From assembly GCA_023953845.1 (NCBI GenBank), contig JAMLJC010000001.1, forward strand, positions 3,544,501 to 3,608,500: a stretch of 64,000 nt of DNA, written 5' to 3'. The position numbers were made by a program, and so were the translations under genes. This document shows positions 1 through 7,928 of this stretch, in pieces. The DNA is from Rhizobiaceae bacterium (GTDB lineage: Bacteria > Pseudomonadota > Alphaproteobacteria > Rhizobiales > Rhizobiaceae). Positions within the stretch are counted from its first letter, which is position 1. Each line of letters begins with the position of its first letter. The notes below the pieces were generated by a model. It did no database searches and was not told where the DNA came from. It worked only from the letters and a program-made list of their open reading frames with translations.

Positions 1-1
1 T

Positions 2-526
2 GCTGCCGAGGAGCGATGGCGGGAGATGCGCACCCTTTACGAGAGGGAAGGAGTGGCGCCCCGGCGGCTGGCCACCATCGGGATGTTGACCGAGAAGGCC
101 GTTGTGCAAAGGGCTGCGCGGGAAGGCTGGATCGCGCCGGAGAACCGTGGCGTCGCCGATCTCACGCGAATCCGGGCCTTGCAGGCGATCGCCATGGCCG
201 AGGTGGACGCGGCGATGAACGTGGGCGAAGGCGCAGCGTTCGACAAGGTGCGGATAGAGACCGCCGCGTCCGCGCTGAAAGTGGTCGAGAAGCTGCTGGA
301 CACGACGCGGGCGGCACTTCTGGCGCAGCAGCAGGTCGAGCGCGCACGGCTGGCCGAAGAGGGTAACGCGGAATGCACCGCAAAAGAACAAGAAGAGCGA
401 GATGCCGAAATCGCCGAAATCCTCGAAAGCATCGAAGACCAGATCGATCGTCTTGCCCGAGACTACGCGGCGGAACTGGCGGGAAATCAGGACGGACGGC
501 AAGAAGCTCGCACTGATTTCGGATGA
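2..526 (+). CDS. GTA/phage small terminase-like protein (5' end outside window)
   Basis: This reading frame is open from the first bases of the window, so the gene probably starts upstream. The first internal ATG is at 26. The visible protein has an N-terminal segment resembling a DNA-binding helix-turn-helix (LYEREGVAPRRLATIGMLT) and then a long charged alpha-helical C-terminal half rich in Glu, Ala and Arg. It lies immediately upstream of the large terminase and overlaps it in another frame. That is where GTA g1, or a phage small terminase (which recognises DNA and recruits the large subunit), is expected. The assignment rests on position and the HTH-like segment, not on a recognised domain, so 'GTA-associated hypothetical' is the safe alternative. 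Confidence 0.55.
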   Translation, partial: AAEERWREMRTLYEREGVAPRRLATIGMLTEKAVVQRAAREGWIAPENRGVADLTRIRALQAIAMAEVDAAMNVGEGAAFDKVRIETAASALKVVEKLLDTTRAALLAQQQVERARLAEEGNAECTAKEQEERDAEIAEILESIEDQIDRLARDYAAELAGNQDGRQEARTDFG

Positions 527-1751
527 ATGGGTCCGCCACGCGCGGCCGGAGCAATATTGCTTTCGAAAATTCCCGACGATCTGGCTGGTGATGGGCGGGC
601 GCGGGGCCGGCAAGACGCGGGTGGGCGCGGAATGGGTGAACGCCATGGTGCGCGGCCTGCCGACCTTTGCCGGCGGCATGCGGCACGGACTGATCGCGCT
701 GGTCGGCGAGACGCTGGCCGATGTGCGCGAGGTGATGATCGACGGGCCGTCGGGCATCGTCACCATCTCGCGGCATGACCGTCCGCGCTTCGAACTCGGC
801 CGGCGGCGGCTGGTCTGGGCGAACGGCGCGGTGGCGCAGTTCTTCTCGTCGGAAGACCCCGAAAGCCTGCGCGGCCCGCAATTCGATGCGGCCTGGAGCG
901 ATGAGGTCGGCAAGTGGAAACATGCCGAGGCGTGCTTCGACATGCTGCAGTTCGGGCTGCGGCTGGGTGCGGAGCGTCCGCGTCAGGTTATCACCACGAC
1001 GCCGCGTCCGACGCCGCTGATGCGCCGGCTGCTCGCCGATCCGTCGGTGTACGTAACGCGGATGGCGACGCGCGACAACGCCGCAAATCTCGCAGCAGGG
1101 TTCATCGAAGCGGTCGAGCGGCGTTATTCAGGGACGCGGCTTGGGCGGCAGGAACTCGACGGCGAACTGATCGAGGATCGCGACGACGCGCTGTGGACGC
1201 GGAGCGCGCTGGAGGCGGCGTTCGTGGAAAACGTGCCGGAAATGTGGCGCATCGTGGTGGCGGTAGACCCGCCGGCGACCTCGCGAAAGACGTCGGATGC
1301 TTGCGGCATCGTGGCGGCGGGTCTGGCCGAAGACGGGCGGATCGTGGTGCTGGCGGATGCCTCGATGAAGGCCGCGCAGCCGCACGCCTGGGCGGGCGCG
1401 GCGGTGGGGCTGTTCCACAAATTGCAGGCGGATTGCATCGTCGCCGAGGTCAATCAGGGCGGCGACATGGTGACGAGCGTCATAAGCAGCGTGGACGGCG
1501 CGGTGCCGGTGCGCGCGGTGCGCGCGCGGCGGGGCAAGTGGACGCGGGCCGAGCCGGTCGCGATGCTCTACGCGCAGGGCAAGGTGAAGCATGCCGGGCG
1601 GTTCCCGTAGCTCGAGGACGAGATGTGCGATTTCGGCCCGAACGGCCTGTCCAGCGGACGGTCGCCGGACCGGGTCGACGCGCTCGTCTGGGCCGTGACG
1701 GAACTGACGGCGGAGAACATGGCAAAGCCGAGGGTGCGGAAGCTGGGCTGA
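402..1751 (+). pseudogene. GTA/phage terminase large subunit, interrupted by an in-frame TAG
   Basis: This is the ATPase/nuclease motor that packages DNA into proheads. The Walker A motif GGRGAGKT is at residues 65-72, a Walker B-like SDE follows in AAWSDEVGKW, and a coupling motif TTTPRPTP comes next. The RNase H-like nuclease begins at VAVDPPATS and continues through AEVNQGGDMV. Translation from 402 stops at TAG 1608-1610 (402 aa). The same frame then continues for 46 codons to TGA 1749-1751 and encodes the expected family C-terminus, including DRVDALVWAVTEL, which carries the last acidic nuclease residue. One base change in the stop (for example GAG to TAG) would explain it. The product is either truncated and nuclease-defective, made by amber readthrough, or the stop is a sequencing error. 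The start is uncertain: ATG 402 overlaps the previous gene by 125 bp, and TTG 453 is an alternative. Confidence 0.85.
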
Positions 1752-1773
1752 GCGGCTTTCGCCCGAACAAAGG

Positions 1774-2952
1774 ATGATCCGAATGGCATTTCGATTTCCG
1801 TGGCGAAAGCCGGCGGGCGCTCCCGCCGCGCCCGAACGCAAGGCTGCGGGCTACGGCTTCGTCGCGCTGCATATGGAGGGCGAAGCGCGGTGGACGCGGC
1901 GCGATTATGCCGGGCTCGCCCGCGAAGGTTTCATGCGCAATCCGGTCGCGCACCGGGCGGTGCGCATGATCGCGGAGGCGGCGGCCGCGATGCCGTGGCT
2001 GGTCTATGAGGGCGCGGACGATCTGGCGGCGCATCCGCTGCTCGACCTGCTCGAGCGGCCGAACCCCGCGCAGGCGGGCGCGGCCTTCATGGAAGCGCTC
2101 TACGGCTATCTGCTAATTTCCGGCAACGCCTATGTGCAGCTGATCGACAGCGGCGCTGAGGCGCGGGAACTGCATCTGCTGCGGCCCGATCGGGTGACGG
2201 TCGCGACCGATGCCGGCGGCTGGCCGGTGGCGCTCGACCATCGCGAGAACGAGCGGCGGCAGTGCATTCCGCTCGGCGAGGGCGGGGCGCTGCACCTGAA
2301 GCTTTTTCATCCGCTGGACGAGCATTACGGCTTTCCGCCGCTGGAGGCAGCGCTGATGGCGCTGGACATCCACAATGCGGCGGGGCGCTGGAACAAGGCG
2401 CTGCTCGACAATTCCGCCCGGCCGTCCGGCGCGCTGGTCTACGCGCCTAAGGAAGGCGGCAATTTGACCGACGAACAATATGAGCGGCTGAAGGCGGAAC
2501 TGGAGGACGGCTATTCCGGCGCGACGCGGGCGGGACGGCCGCTGCTGCTGGAAGGCGGGCTCGACTGGAAGGCGATGGGCCTGACGCCGAAGGACATGGA
2601 TTTCATGGAGGCGCGGAACGGCGCGGCGCGCGACATCGCGCTCGCCTTCGGCGTGCCGCCCATGCTGCTCGGCATTCCGGGCGACAACACCTACGCCAAC
2701 TATCAGGAGGCGAACCGGGCCTTCTACCGCCTGACCGTGCTGCCGCTGGTGATGCGCACGGCCCGGGAACTCTCGGCATGGCTGTCGCCGCTCTTCGGTG
2801 ACGGCGTTCGGCTCTGGTTCGACGCCGATCAGGTTTTCGGCCTGACCGGCGAACGCGACGCGCTGTGGGCGCGCGTCGGAGCCGCGGATTTCCTCAGCGA
2901 GGACGAGAAACGGGAAGCGGTGGGGTATGGGAGTAAGGGAGTAAGGGAGTAG
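1774..2952 (+). CDS. GTA/phage portal protein, HK97 family (g3-like)
   Basis: Portal proteins form the dodecameric ring at one capsid vertex through which DNA enters and leaves, and they dock the terminase and connector. The 392-aa length matches the HK97-type portals of GTAs. Typical signatures are the N-terminal FMRNPVAHRAVRMIAEA region, HPLLDLLERPNP, and the C-terminal segment AFGVPPMLLGIPGDNTYANY, which is highly characteristic of this family. ATG 1774 lies 22 bp after the end of the terminase frame. The last codons run into a short-period GGGAGTA repeat (see the repeat at 2932-3026), so the extreme C-terminus may have been altered by repeat insertion. Confidence 0.93.
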   Translation: MIRMAFRFPWRKPAGAPAAPERKAAGYGFVALHMEGEARWTRRDYAGLAREGFMRNPVAHRAVRMIAEAAAAMPWLVYEGADDLAAHPLLDLLERPNPAQAGAAFMEALYGYLLISGNAYVQLIDSGAEARELHLLRPDRVTVATDAGGWPVALDHRENERRQCIPLGEGGALHLKLFHPLDEHYGFPPLEAALMALDIHNAAGRWNKALLDNSARPSGALVYAPKEGGNLTDEQYERLKAELEDGYSGATRAGRPLLLEGGLDWKAMGLTPKDMDFMEARNGAARDIALAFGVPPMLLGIPGDNTYANYQEANRAFYRLTVLPLVMRTARELSAWLSPLFGDGVRLWFDADQVFGLTGERDALWARVGAADFLSEDEKREAVGYGSKGVRE

Positions 2953-3026
2953 GGCAGTATGTTCTGGCCCTCTGCCTAGCCGACCCTTCGACATCCACCT
3001 ACTCCCCTATTCCCTTACTGCCCTCC
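2932..3026. repeat. Imperfect inverted repeat between portal and DUF6107-like gene
   Basis: The left part holds tandem 7-bp units (gggagta, aagggagta, gggcagta). The right part holds the complementary units (tactccccta, ttcccttactgccc). Together they form an imperfect stem of about 23 bp around a 40-nt loop. The left arm overlaps the end of the portal gene. A related palindrome lies at 6991-7093 in the same cluster. It could act as a weak processing site or terminator, but it looks like a dispersed intergenic repeat. Confidence 0.6.
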
Positions 3027-3041
3027 CTAAGGAGCTTCATC

Positions 3042-3377
3042 ATGTCCGACATCAATGACACGGCCTGGCTGTGGGCGGCCAAGGGCGCGGGCGCGCTGGC
3101 CGGTTCGGCGATCTCGCTCGCTTACCTCCTGCCGCGGGGACGGCGCGAGGCGGCGCTTCGCTTTGCAGTGGGCGTGGTTTCCGGACTGGTATTCGGCGGT
3201 ACGGTGGGCGTGAAGATCGCCAAGGAACTCGGCATCGACGGCGTGCTGAACTCCAGCGAAATCCTGATGATGGGGTCGGCAGCGGCGAGCGTCACGGCAT
3301 GGTGGGCGCTGGGCTTTCTCATGCGCGGCTTCGAGCACGGATTTTCTGACAGATGGAAGGATCGCTATGGGCGCTGA
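3042..3377 (+). CDS. Small membrane protein of GTA cluster (DUF6107-like)
   Basis: A 111-aa protein with hydrophobic segments near residues 14-31, 41-60 and 75-93, and a basic C-terminus (DRWKDRYGR), so it is probably an inner membrane protein. It lies between portal and prohead protease genes and overlaps the protease by 11 bp, which indicates translational coupling. I associate this position and sequence style with the DUF6107 family of rhizobial GTA clusters, though this is from memory and could not be checked. No enzymatic motif is visible. Its role is unknown; a membrane role in assembly or release is conceivable. A good ribosome-binding site (ctaaggag) precedes ATG 3042. Confidence 0.75.
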   Translation: MSDINDTAWLWAAKGAGALAGSAISLAYLLPRGRREAALRFAVGVVSGLVFGGTVGVKIAKELGIDGVLNSSEILMMGSAAASVTAWWALGFLMRGFEHGFSDRWKDRYGR

Positions 3378-4047
3378 CGCGGCATTCTTGAGCAGCGAAC
3401 GTAAATTCGCCGAGCTCGGGCTGGGTGAAGTCGAGGAGGACGGATCGTTCTCCGGCTATGCCAGCCTGTTCGGCAAGGTCGATCTGGCAAAGGACGTGGT
3501 GGAGCGCGGAGCCTTCGCGCAGTCGCTCCGGCGGCGAAGGGCGAGCGGCATCCGCATGCTCTTTCAGCACGATCCCGGTGAGCCGATCGGCACATGGACG
3601 GACATTCGCGAGGATGCGCGCGGTTTGTTCGTGCGCGGCCGGCTGGCGAAAGATGTCGGCCGCGCGCGCGAGGTGCTGGCGCTGATGCGCGGCAAGGCGC
3701 TGGACGGCCTCTCCATCGGCTTCCGCACCGTGCGGGCAAAAGCCGATCCGGCGAAGGGCGTACGGCGCATCCTTGAGGCCGATCTCTGGGAAATCTCGGT
3801 GGTCACCTTTCCCATGTTGCCCGAAGCGCGGGTGGCGCAGGTGAAGGGAAGACTGCCGACGATCCGCGAATTCGAACGCTGGCTGACGCGGGATGCGGGC
3901 CTGACGCGAAGCGATGCCCGCACGGTGATTGCCAGGGGCTTCGCAAATCTCACCCGCGAGCGGGACGCCGCACGAAAAGACGCCGGCGACCTTGCCGGCA
4001 CCATCCGCGCGGCGACGCGCCTGATGCAGCACAAGGAACTTCGTTGA
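3367..4047 (+). CDS. GTA/phage prohead maturation protease, HK97 family (g4-like)
   Basis: This serine protease (U35/HK97 family) cleaves the capsid scaffold domain during head maturation. The family catalytic pattern is present: His68 in MLFQHDPGEPIG and Ser116 in LDGLSIGFRT. The 226-aa length is normal. The C-terminal 60 residues are charged and helical, as in GTA homologues, and probably interact with the capsid precursor. It overlaps the upstream gene by 11 bp and the downstream capsid gene by 4 bp (ATGA), so the three are probably translated together. Confidence 0.93.
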   Translation: MGADAAFLSSERKFAELGLGEVEEDGSFSGYASLFGKVDLAKDVVERGAFAQSLRRRRASGIRMLFQHDPGEPIGTWTDIREDARGLFVRGRLAKDVGRAREVLALMRGKALDGLSIGFRTVRAKADPAKGVRRILEADLWEISVVTFPMLPEARVAQVKGRLPTIREFERWLTRDAGLTRSDARTVIARGFANLTRERDAARKDAGDLAGTIRAATRLMQHKELR

Positions 4048-5291
4048 TGACGGAAGCAGGATTGAGATGCGCGCCCGAGGTGAAATCAGCCGGCGGTGAC
4101 GTGCAGGACGCGTTCCACGAATTCATGTCCACCTTCGAGACGTTCAAGGAGGACAACGACCGCAGGCTGGCCGAGATCGAGGCGAAGTCGGCGGATGTGG
4201 TGACGGTCGAGAAGGTGGACCGCATCTCGCGGGCGCTGGACGAGCAGAAGCGGGCGCTCGACCAACTGACGCTGAAGAAGCTGCGTCCCGGGCTCGGACG
4301 CGCCGGACAGGCCATGCCCAGCGAGCACAAGCAGGCTTTCGAGGCCTATGTGCGCAGCGGCGACGACCGGCAGCTGAGGTCGCCGGACACCAAGGCCATG
4401 TCCTACGGTTCCAGTCAGGACGGCGGCTATCTGGTGCCCAACGAGACGGAGACCGAGATCGGCAAGCGGCTTGCCGCACTGTCGCCGATCCGCTCCATCG
4501 CCTCGGTGCGGCAGGTCTCGGCGGCTGTGCTGAAGAAGCCGTTCGCGATCACCGGCCCGGCGACCGGCTGGGTGGCGGAAACCGCCTCGCGCGCGCAGAC
4601 CAACACGCCGACGCTGGCCGAACTGTCGTTCCCCACCATGGAGCTCTACGCCATGCCGGCGGCGACGGCGACGCTGCTGGAAGATGCGGTCGTCGATCTC
4701 GACCAGTGGCTGTCCAGTGAGGTGGAGGTCGCCTTCGCCGAACAGGAGGGCACGGCCTTTGTCAATGGCGACGGCACCAACAAGCCGCGCGGCTTCCTCG
4801 ACTACGAAACGGTGGCGGAGGCGAGCTGGGCCTGGACGAAGCTGGGCTATATCGCGACCGGCGTTTCGGGCGCGTTCGCGGCCAGCAACCCGTCCGACAC
4901 GCTGATCGACACGATCTACGCGCTGAAGGCTGGCTATCGCCAGAACGCGAACTGGGTGCTGAACCGCAAGACGCAGGCCGCGATCCGCAAATTCAAGGAC
5001 GCCGACGGCAACTATCTGTGGCAGCCGCCGGCGACGCCGGGCGGTCGCGCCATGCTGATGGGTTTCCCGGTGGTCGAGGCCGAGGACATGCCGGATATCG
5101 CGACGGACAGCTTCGCTATCGCCTACGGCGATTTCGGACGCGGCTACATGGTCGTCGACCGTACCGGCGTGCGCGTGCTGCGCGATCCGTATTCCGCCAA
5201 GCCGTACGTGCTGTTCTACACGACCAAGCGCGTCGGCGGCGGAGTGCAGGACTTTGATGCGATAAAGCTGGTGAAGTTCGGAACCGCATGA
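4044..5291 (+). CDS. GTA/phage major capsid protein, HK97 fold (g5-like)
   Basis: This is the shell protein of the particle. The first roughly 100 residues are a charged coiled-coil scaffold (delta) domain, including the HEFMSTFETFKEDNDRRLAEIEAK region, which the adjacent protease is expected to remove. The HK97 core follows, with the recognisable SSQDGGYLVPNETETEIG start, an FVNGDGTNKPRGFLDY loop, and a C-terminal YMVVDRTGVRVLRDPYSAKP strand region. The 415-aa length fits the family. It starts inside the end of the protease gene (4-bp overlap). A 236-bp repeat-bearing gap follows it. Confidence 0.95.
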   Translation: MMTEAGLRCAPEVKSAGGDVQDAFHEFMSTFETFKEDNDRRLAEIEAKSADVVTVEKVDRISRALDEQKRALDQLTLKKLRPGLGRAGQAMPSEHKQAFEAYVRSGDDRQLRSPDTKAMSYGSSQDGGYLVPNETETEIGKRLAALSPIRSIASVRQVSAAVLKKPFAITGPATGWVAETASRAQTNTPTLAELSFPTMELYAMPAATATLLEDAVVDLDQWLSSEVEVAFAEQEGTAFVNGDGTNKPRGFLDYETVAEASWAWTKLGYIATGVSGAFAASNPSDTLIDTIYALKAGYRQNANWVLNRKTQAAIRKFKDADGNYLWQPPATPGGRAMLMGFPVVEAEDMPDIATDSFAIAYGDFGRGYMVVDRTGVRVLRDPYSAKPYVLFYTTKRVGGGVQDFDAIKLVKFGTA

Positions 5292-5527
5292 AGCTGGTCT
5301 GCAAATAGCGGTCTTCTGCGCTTCCGGTGCTCACGACCAGAACGGTCGCTCCGCTCCGGTTCTCGAAGTCCGCCATTTTCGACTCAGCTTGATGCGGTTC
5401 GGCGCTGGCGCGTGAATAAGGCGCTGCTCCAGCTTGGGTTCCTCTCCCCCCGTGGCGGGGGCGAGGAACTGAAGTGGGCGGCGTTTCACCCAGCCGCTTT
5501 TTTTTATCCCCACAATCTGGAGTGCGC
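5292..5527. repeat. Intergenic spacer with palindromic repeats between capsid and connector genes
   Basis: GTA genes are normally packed tightly, yet 236 bp separate the capsid gene from the connector. The spacer contains a hairpin (ctctccccccg / gggggcgag around 5445-5465) and a dispersed-repeat-like segment at about 5295-5400 (agcggtcttctgcgcttccg and following bases). No convincing gene is present. A run of eight T residues near 5500 follows the hairpin, so partial transcription termination after the abundant capsid message is possible. Confidence 0.5.
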
Positions 5528-6097
5528 ATGACGCTTTTCCGAACCGTTGATCCGGCGGTGGAGCCGGCGACGCTTGCCGAGGCGAAGGCGCATCTGCGCC
5601 TCGATCACGACAGCGAGGACGCGCTGCTCACCGGCCTGATCCGCGCCGCGCGCGACGAGGTCGAGAAGTCCGCCGGCCTCGCGCTGATCGACCAGAGCTG
5701 GCGGCTGGCGCTCGACCGCTGGCCGCGCAACGGCTGCGCGCTGATCGCGAAACATCCGGTGAAGGAGATACTTTCCGTCACCGCCTACGGACCCGATGGC
5801 GAGGCGAGCCTGATCGACCCCGGCACTTACGAGTTCGACAGGCTTTCGCGGCCGGCTCGGCTGCATTTTTCGGCGCGGGCAGCGCCGCTCCGGGCCATGA
5901 ACGGCGTCGAGATCGATTTCGTCGCAGGGTTCGGCGAGGCGGGACCGGACGTGCCGGACCTTCTGAAACGCGCGATTCTCGTGCTCGTCGCGCACTGGTT
6001 CGAGTTTCGCGCGGCGTTCGGGCCGGACGACCAGCCGGTCTCGTTCCCGGTCGGCTACGAGCGCATGCTTGCCGGCTATCGCGCGAGGAGGCTTTGA
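5528..6097 (+). CDS. GTA/phage head-tail connector protein (g6-like)
   Basis: This adaptor ring protein attaches below the portal (HK97 gp6-like fold). The N-terminal signature TLAEAKAHLRLDHDSEDALLTGLIRAARDEVE is typical of the family: a helix-rich block followed by a beta domain (residues 50-130). I chose ATG 5528, giving 189 aa. The frame is open further upstream, but those codons lie in the repeat spacer and do not resemble the family. The stop codon overlaps the next start (TGATG). Confidence 0.88.
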   Translation: MTLFRTVDPAVEPATLAEAKAHLRLDHDSEDALLTGLIRAARDEVEKSAGLALIDQSWRLALDRWPRNGCALIAKHPVKEILSVTAYGPDGEASLIDPGTYEFDRLSRPARLHFSARAAPLRAMNGVEIDFVAGFGEAGPDVPDLLKRAILVLVAHWFEFRAAFGPDDQPVSFPVGYERMLAGYRARRL

Positions 6098-6432
6098 TGC
6101 GGTCGGCCTTCATCGATCCCGGCCGGCTGCGCACCGAGCTCGCGCTGGAAGCGGCGTCGCTCACGCCCGACGGGCAGGGCGGGCATGCGGAGACCTGGAA
6201 CGAAGTGGCGGTGGTATTCGCGCAACTGGAGCCAGTGTCAGCCACGGCCCGTTTCGGCGCGGACCAGTCGCTGGAAACGGTGACGCATCGCATCACGCTG
6301 AGGGCGCGGGACGGCCTCGCAAGCGGCATGCGCTTCCGCAAGGGCGGTCGCATATTTGAAATCGTGACCGTTCACGATGCCGACGAGAGCGGTCGTTACA
6401 TGATATGCCGGACGCGCGAGGTGGGTCGGTGA
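6097..6432 (+). CDS. GTA/phage head closure protein (g7-like)
   Basis: A beta-barrel head completion protein of the SPP1 gp16/HK97 gp10 type that closes the DNA channel. It has 111 residues, with the family pattern of an N-terminal DPGRLRTELALE strand, a TWNEVAVVFAQLEP region, and a C-terminal RFRKGGRIFEIVTVHDADESGRY hairpin. ATG 6097 overlaps the connector stop. A TTG codon just upstream (6094) could add one residue. Confidence 0.85.
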   Translation: MRSAFIDPGRLRTELALEAASLTPDGQGGHAETWNEVAVVFAQLEPVSATARFGADQSLETVTHRITLRARDGLASGMRFRKGGRIFEIVTVHDADESGRYMICRTREVGR

Positions 6433-6608
6433 AGGTGGCGGTGAGATTGACGCTCGACGGAATGGTCCGCGCCCTGCGCTGGCAGGCGCACCGCATGGCC
6501 GAGGAGGCCGAGGGCGGTTATCCGGTGCGGGCTTCGGAGGAGGCAGCGCGGCCGATGCGCGTGGCTGCCAGAGGCGAGGAGCTTGGCGATGACCGCATCG
6601 GCGAATGA
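6429..6608 (+). CDS. Small hypothetical protein in GTA cluster
   Basis: A 59-aa reading frame from GTG 6429, overlapping the head closure gene by 4 bp (GTGA) and the DUF3168 gene by about 20 bp. The predicted protein is basic and helical (MVRALRWQAHRMAEEAE). The overlaps and the absence of any competing frame suggest it is translated. No family was recognised; ATG 6405 would give an N-terminal extension that reads into the preceding gene. Confidence 0.5.
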   Translation: MKVAVRLTLDGMVRALRWQAHRMAEEAEGGYPVRASEEAARPMRVAARGEELGDDRIGE

Positions 6609-6993
6609 TCTGCAGAAGGCGGTCTTCACGGCGCTGTCCGGGGATGCCGCGATCGTCGGGGCGCTCGGCGGGGCGAAAATCATCGACCATGCGCCGGCCA
6701 ACGTCGCCTTTCCCTACATCACCTTCGGCCGCACCAGCATCTACGACTGGAGCACCGGCACCGAGATCGGCACGGAGCAGCTTTTCACGCTGCATGTCTG
6801 GTCGAAGGCGAAGGGCAAGCAGGAGGCGCAGAACATCATGGAACTGGCGCGAGCGCGGCTGCACGACCAGCCGCTCGCGCTGGACAGCCATGCGCTGGTG
6901 AATTGCCGGCTGGAATTCGCCGAGGTGCGCTACGACGACGACCTCGCCGTCTATCACGGGCTGCTCAGGTTTCGGGCGGTGGTGGAAGGGTAG
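6589..6993 (+). CDS. DUF3168 tail completion/terminator protein (g8-like)
   Basis: DUF3168 proteins are minor neck or tail-terminator components that lie between head closure and the major tail protein in GTAs and HK97-like phages. The 134-aa product from ATG 6589 begins ASANDLQKAVFTALSGD and contains the family block PYITFGRTSIYDWSTGTEIG and the FTLHVWSKAKGKQEAQ strand-helix. TTG 6583 would add two residues. Repeat sequence begins exactly at its stop codon. Confidence 0.88.
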   Translation: MTASANDLQKAVFTALSGDAAIVGALGGAKIIDHAPANVAFPYITFGRTSIYDWSTGTEIGTEQLFTLHVWSKAKGKQEAQNIMELARARLHDQPLALDSHALVNCRLEFAEVRYDDDLAVYHGLLRFRAVVEG

Positions 6994-7093
6994 GGCAGTA
7001 AGGCAGTAGGGCAGTATGTTTCGCGGGGGGTGGTCGCCGCTCTGATCCCCACATATTGCCCTTTGCCCTACTGCCTTACTCCCCCACTCCCCT
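6991..7093. repeat. Imperfect inverted repeat between DUF3168 and major tail genes
   Basis: The left arm has repeated ggcagta/gggcagta units at 6991-7017. The right arm around 7056-7085 contains the complementary tgccctactgccttact, giving a 17-bp perfect match inside a longer imperfect stem. It resembles the element at 2932-3026 in unit sequence and architecture. No gene is present in the spacer. Confidence 0.6.
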
Positions 7094-7114
7094 CAACATT
7101 TCAAAGGACAATCG

Positions 7115-7528
7115 ATGGTCGCTCAAAAGGGCAAGGACCTGCTCCTCAAAATCGATGGGGACGGGGCGGGAAACTATGTGACGGTGGCGGGGCTGCGCTC
7201 GAAGCGCATCGCCTTCAACAGCGAGACTGTGGACGTGACGTGCTCCGGCTCGGTCGGGCGCTGGCGCGAGCTGCTGGCCGGCAGCGGCGTGCAGCGCGCT
7301 TCCGTCAGCGGCGCGGGCATCTTCAAGGATCAGGCGTCGGACGCCAATGTGCGCTCGCGTTTCTTCGCCGGGGAGATCGTGGCCTGGCAGGTCGTCGTGC
7401 CGGATTTCGGCACGATCCAGGGGCCGTTCCAGATCACCTCGCTGGAATATGCCGGCAATCACGATGCCGAGGTCACGTTCGAGATGTCGCTGGAATCGGC
7501 CGGCGCGCTGACATTCACGGTGGCGTGA
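7115..7528 (+). CDS. Major tail tube protein, TP901-1 family (g9-like)
   Basis: The tail tube subunit of the particle. The 137-aa protein starts MVAQKGKDLLLKI and shows the family features: a VTVAGLRSKRIAFNSETVDVT strand pair near residues 20-40, GVQRASVSGAGIFKD, and the C-terminal YAGNHDAEVTFEMSLESAGALTF. An RBS-like aaagga precedes ATG 7115. Its stop overlaps the start of the next gene (TGATG), linking tube and chaperone translation. Confidence 0.92.
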   Translation: MVAQKGKDLLLKIDGDGAGNYVTVAGLRSKRIAFNSETVDVTCSGSVGRWRELLAGSGVQRASVSGAGIFKDQASDANVRSRFFAGEIVAWQVVVPDFGTIQGPFQITSLEYAGNHDAEVTFEMSLESAGALTFTVA

Positions 7529-7872
7529 TGGCGAACAGGCGACGCGGAGAGATAGCGGCCGTGTTCGACGGCCGCGAGCAGCGGCTCTGCCTGACGCTCG
7601 GCGCGCTGGCGGAGCTGGAGGCGGCCTATGCGGCAGACGACCTGACGGCGCTGGTGCAGCGCTTTTCGAGCGGCAGGCTGGCCGCGCTCGACCTGATGCG
7701 GATCATCGGGGCCGGGCTGCGCGGCGCGGGCGCGGATGTCACCGACGGCGATGTCGGGCGCATGCAGGTGGAAAACGGCGCGGCGGGTTTCGCGGCGATT
7801 GCCGCCGAACTGCTGACCGTGACCTTCGGCGCGTCCGGGCCGGCGGAAGGGGCGGCACCGCAAAACCCTTAG
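7528..7872 (+). CDS. GTA tail assembly chaperone, upstream frame (g10-like)
   Basis: A GTA gp10-family protein of 114 aa: MANRRRGEIAAVFDGREQRLCLTLGALAELEAAYAAD is the typical start, followed by LVQRFSSGRLAALDLMRIIGAGLRGAG. By position it corresponds to lambda gpG, the soluble chaperone that binds tape measure and tube subunits. Its last sense codons are CAA AAC CCT before TAG 7870-7872. This forms the heptamer AAACCCT (7863-7869) in the frame required for -1 slippage into the following g10.1 frame (see the frameshift-site entry). Confidence 0.85.
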   Translation: MANRRRGEIAAVFDGREQRLCLTLGALAELEAAYAADDLTALVQRFSSGRLAALDLMRIIGAGLRGAGADVTDGDVGRMQVENGAAGFAAIAAELLTVTFGASGPAEGAAPQNP

Positions 7873-7893
7873 CGGCCGCAGCGACGCCGGCCG
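7863..7893 (+). other. Candidate programmed -1 frameshift site (slippery heptamer plus hairpin)
   Basis: AAACCCT (7863-7869) fits X-XXY-YYZ in the g10 frame and abuts the TAG stop. A -1 shift reads TTA GCG GCC and continues open into the g10.1 frame. A 6-bp GC hairpin follows three bases later: cggccg 7873-7878 pairs with cggccg 7888-7893. Fusion of adjacent tail chaperones by frameshifting is established for lambda G/GT and many siphophages. Here it is inferred from sequence only. Confidence 0.55.
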
Positions 7894-7928
7894 ATGCCTC
7901 ATCTGATGCCTTCCCCTGGGACGAGGTG

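Noticed and set aside
7030..7527. Open frame running from the repeat spacer through the tube gene into g10
   Set aside because: It is in the g10 frame but overlaps the tube gene out of frame; g10 starts at ATG 7528 with a TGATG junction.
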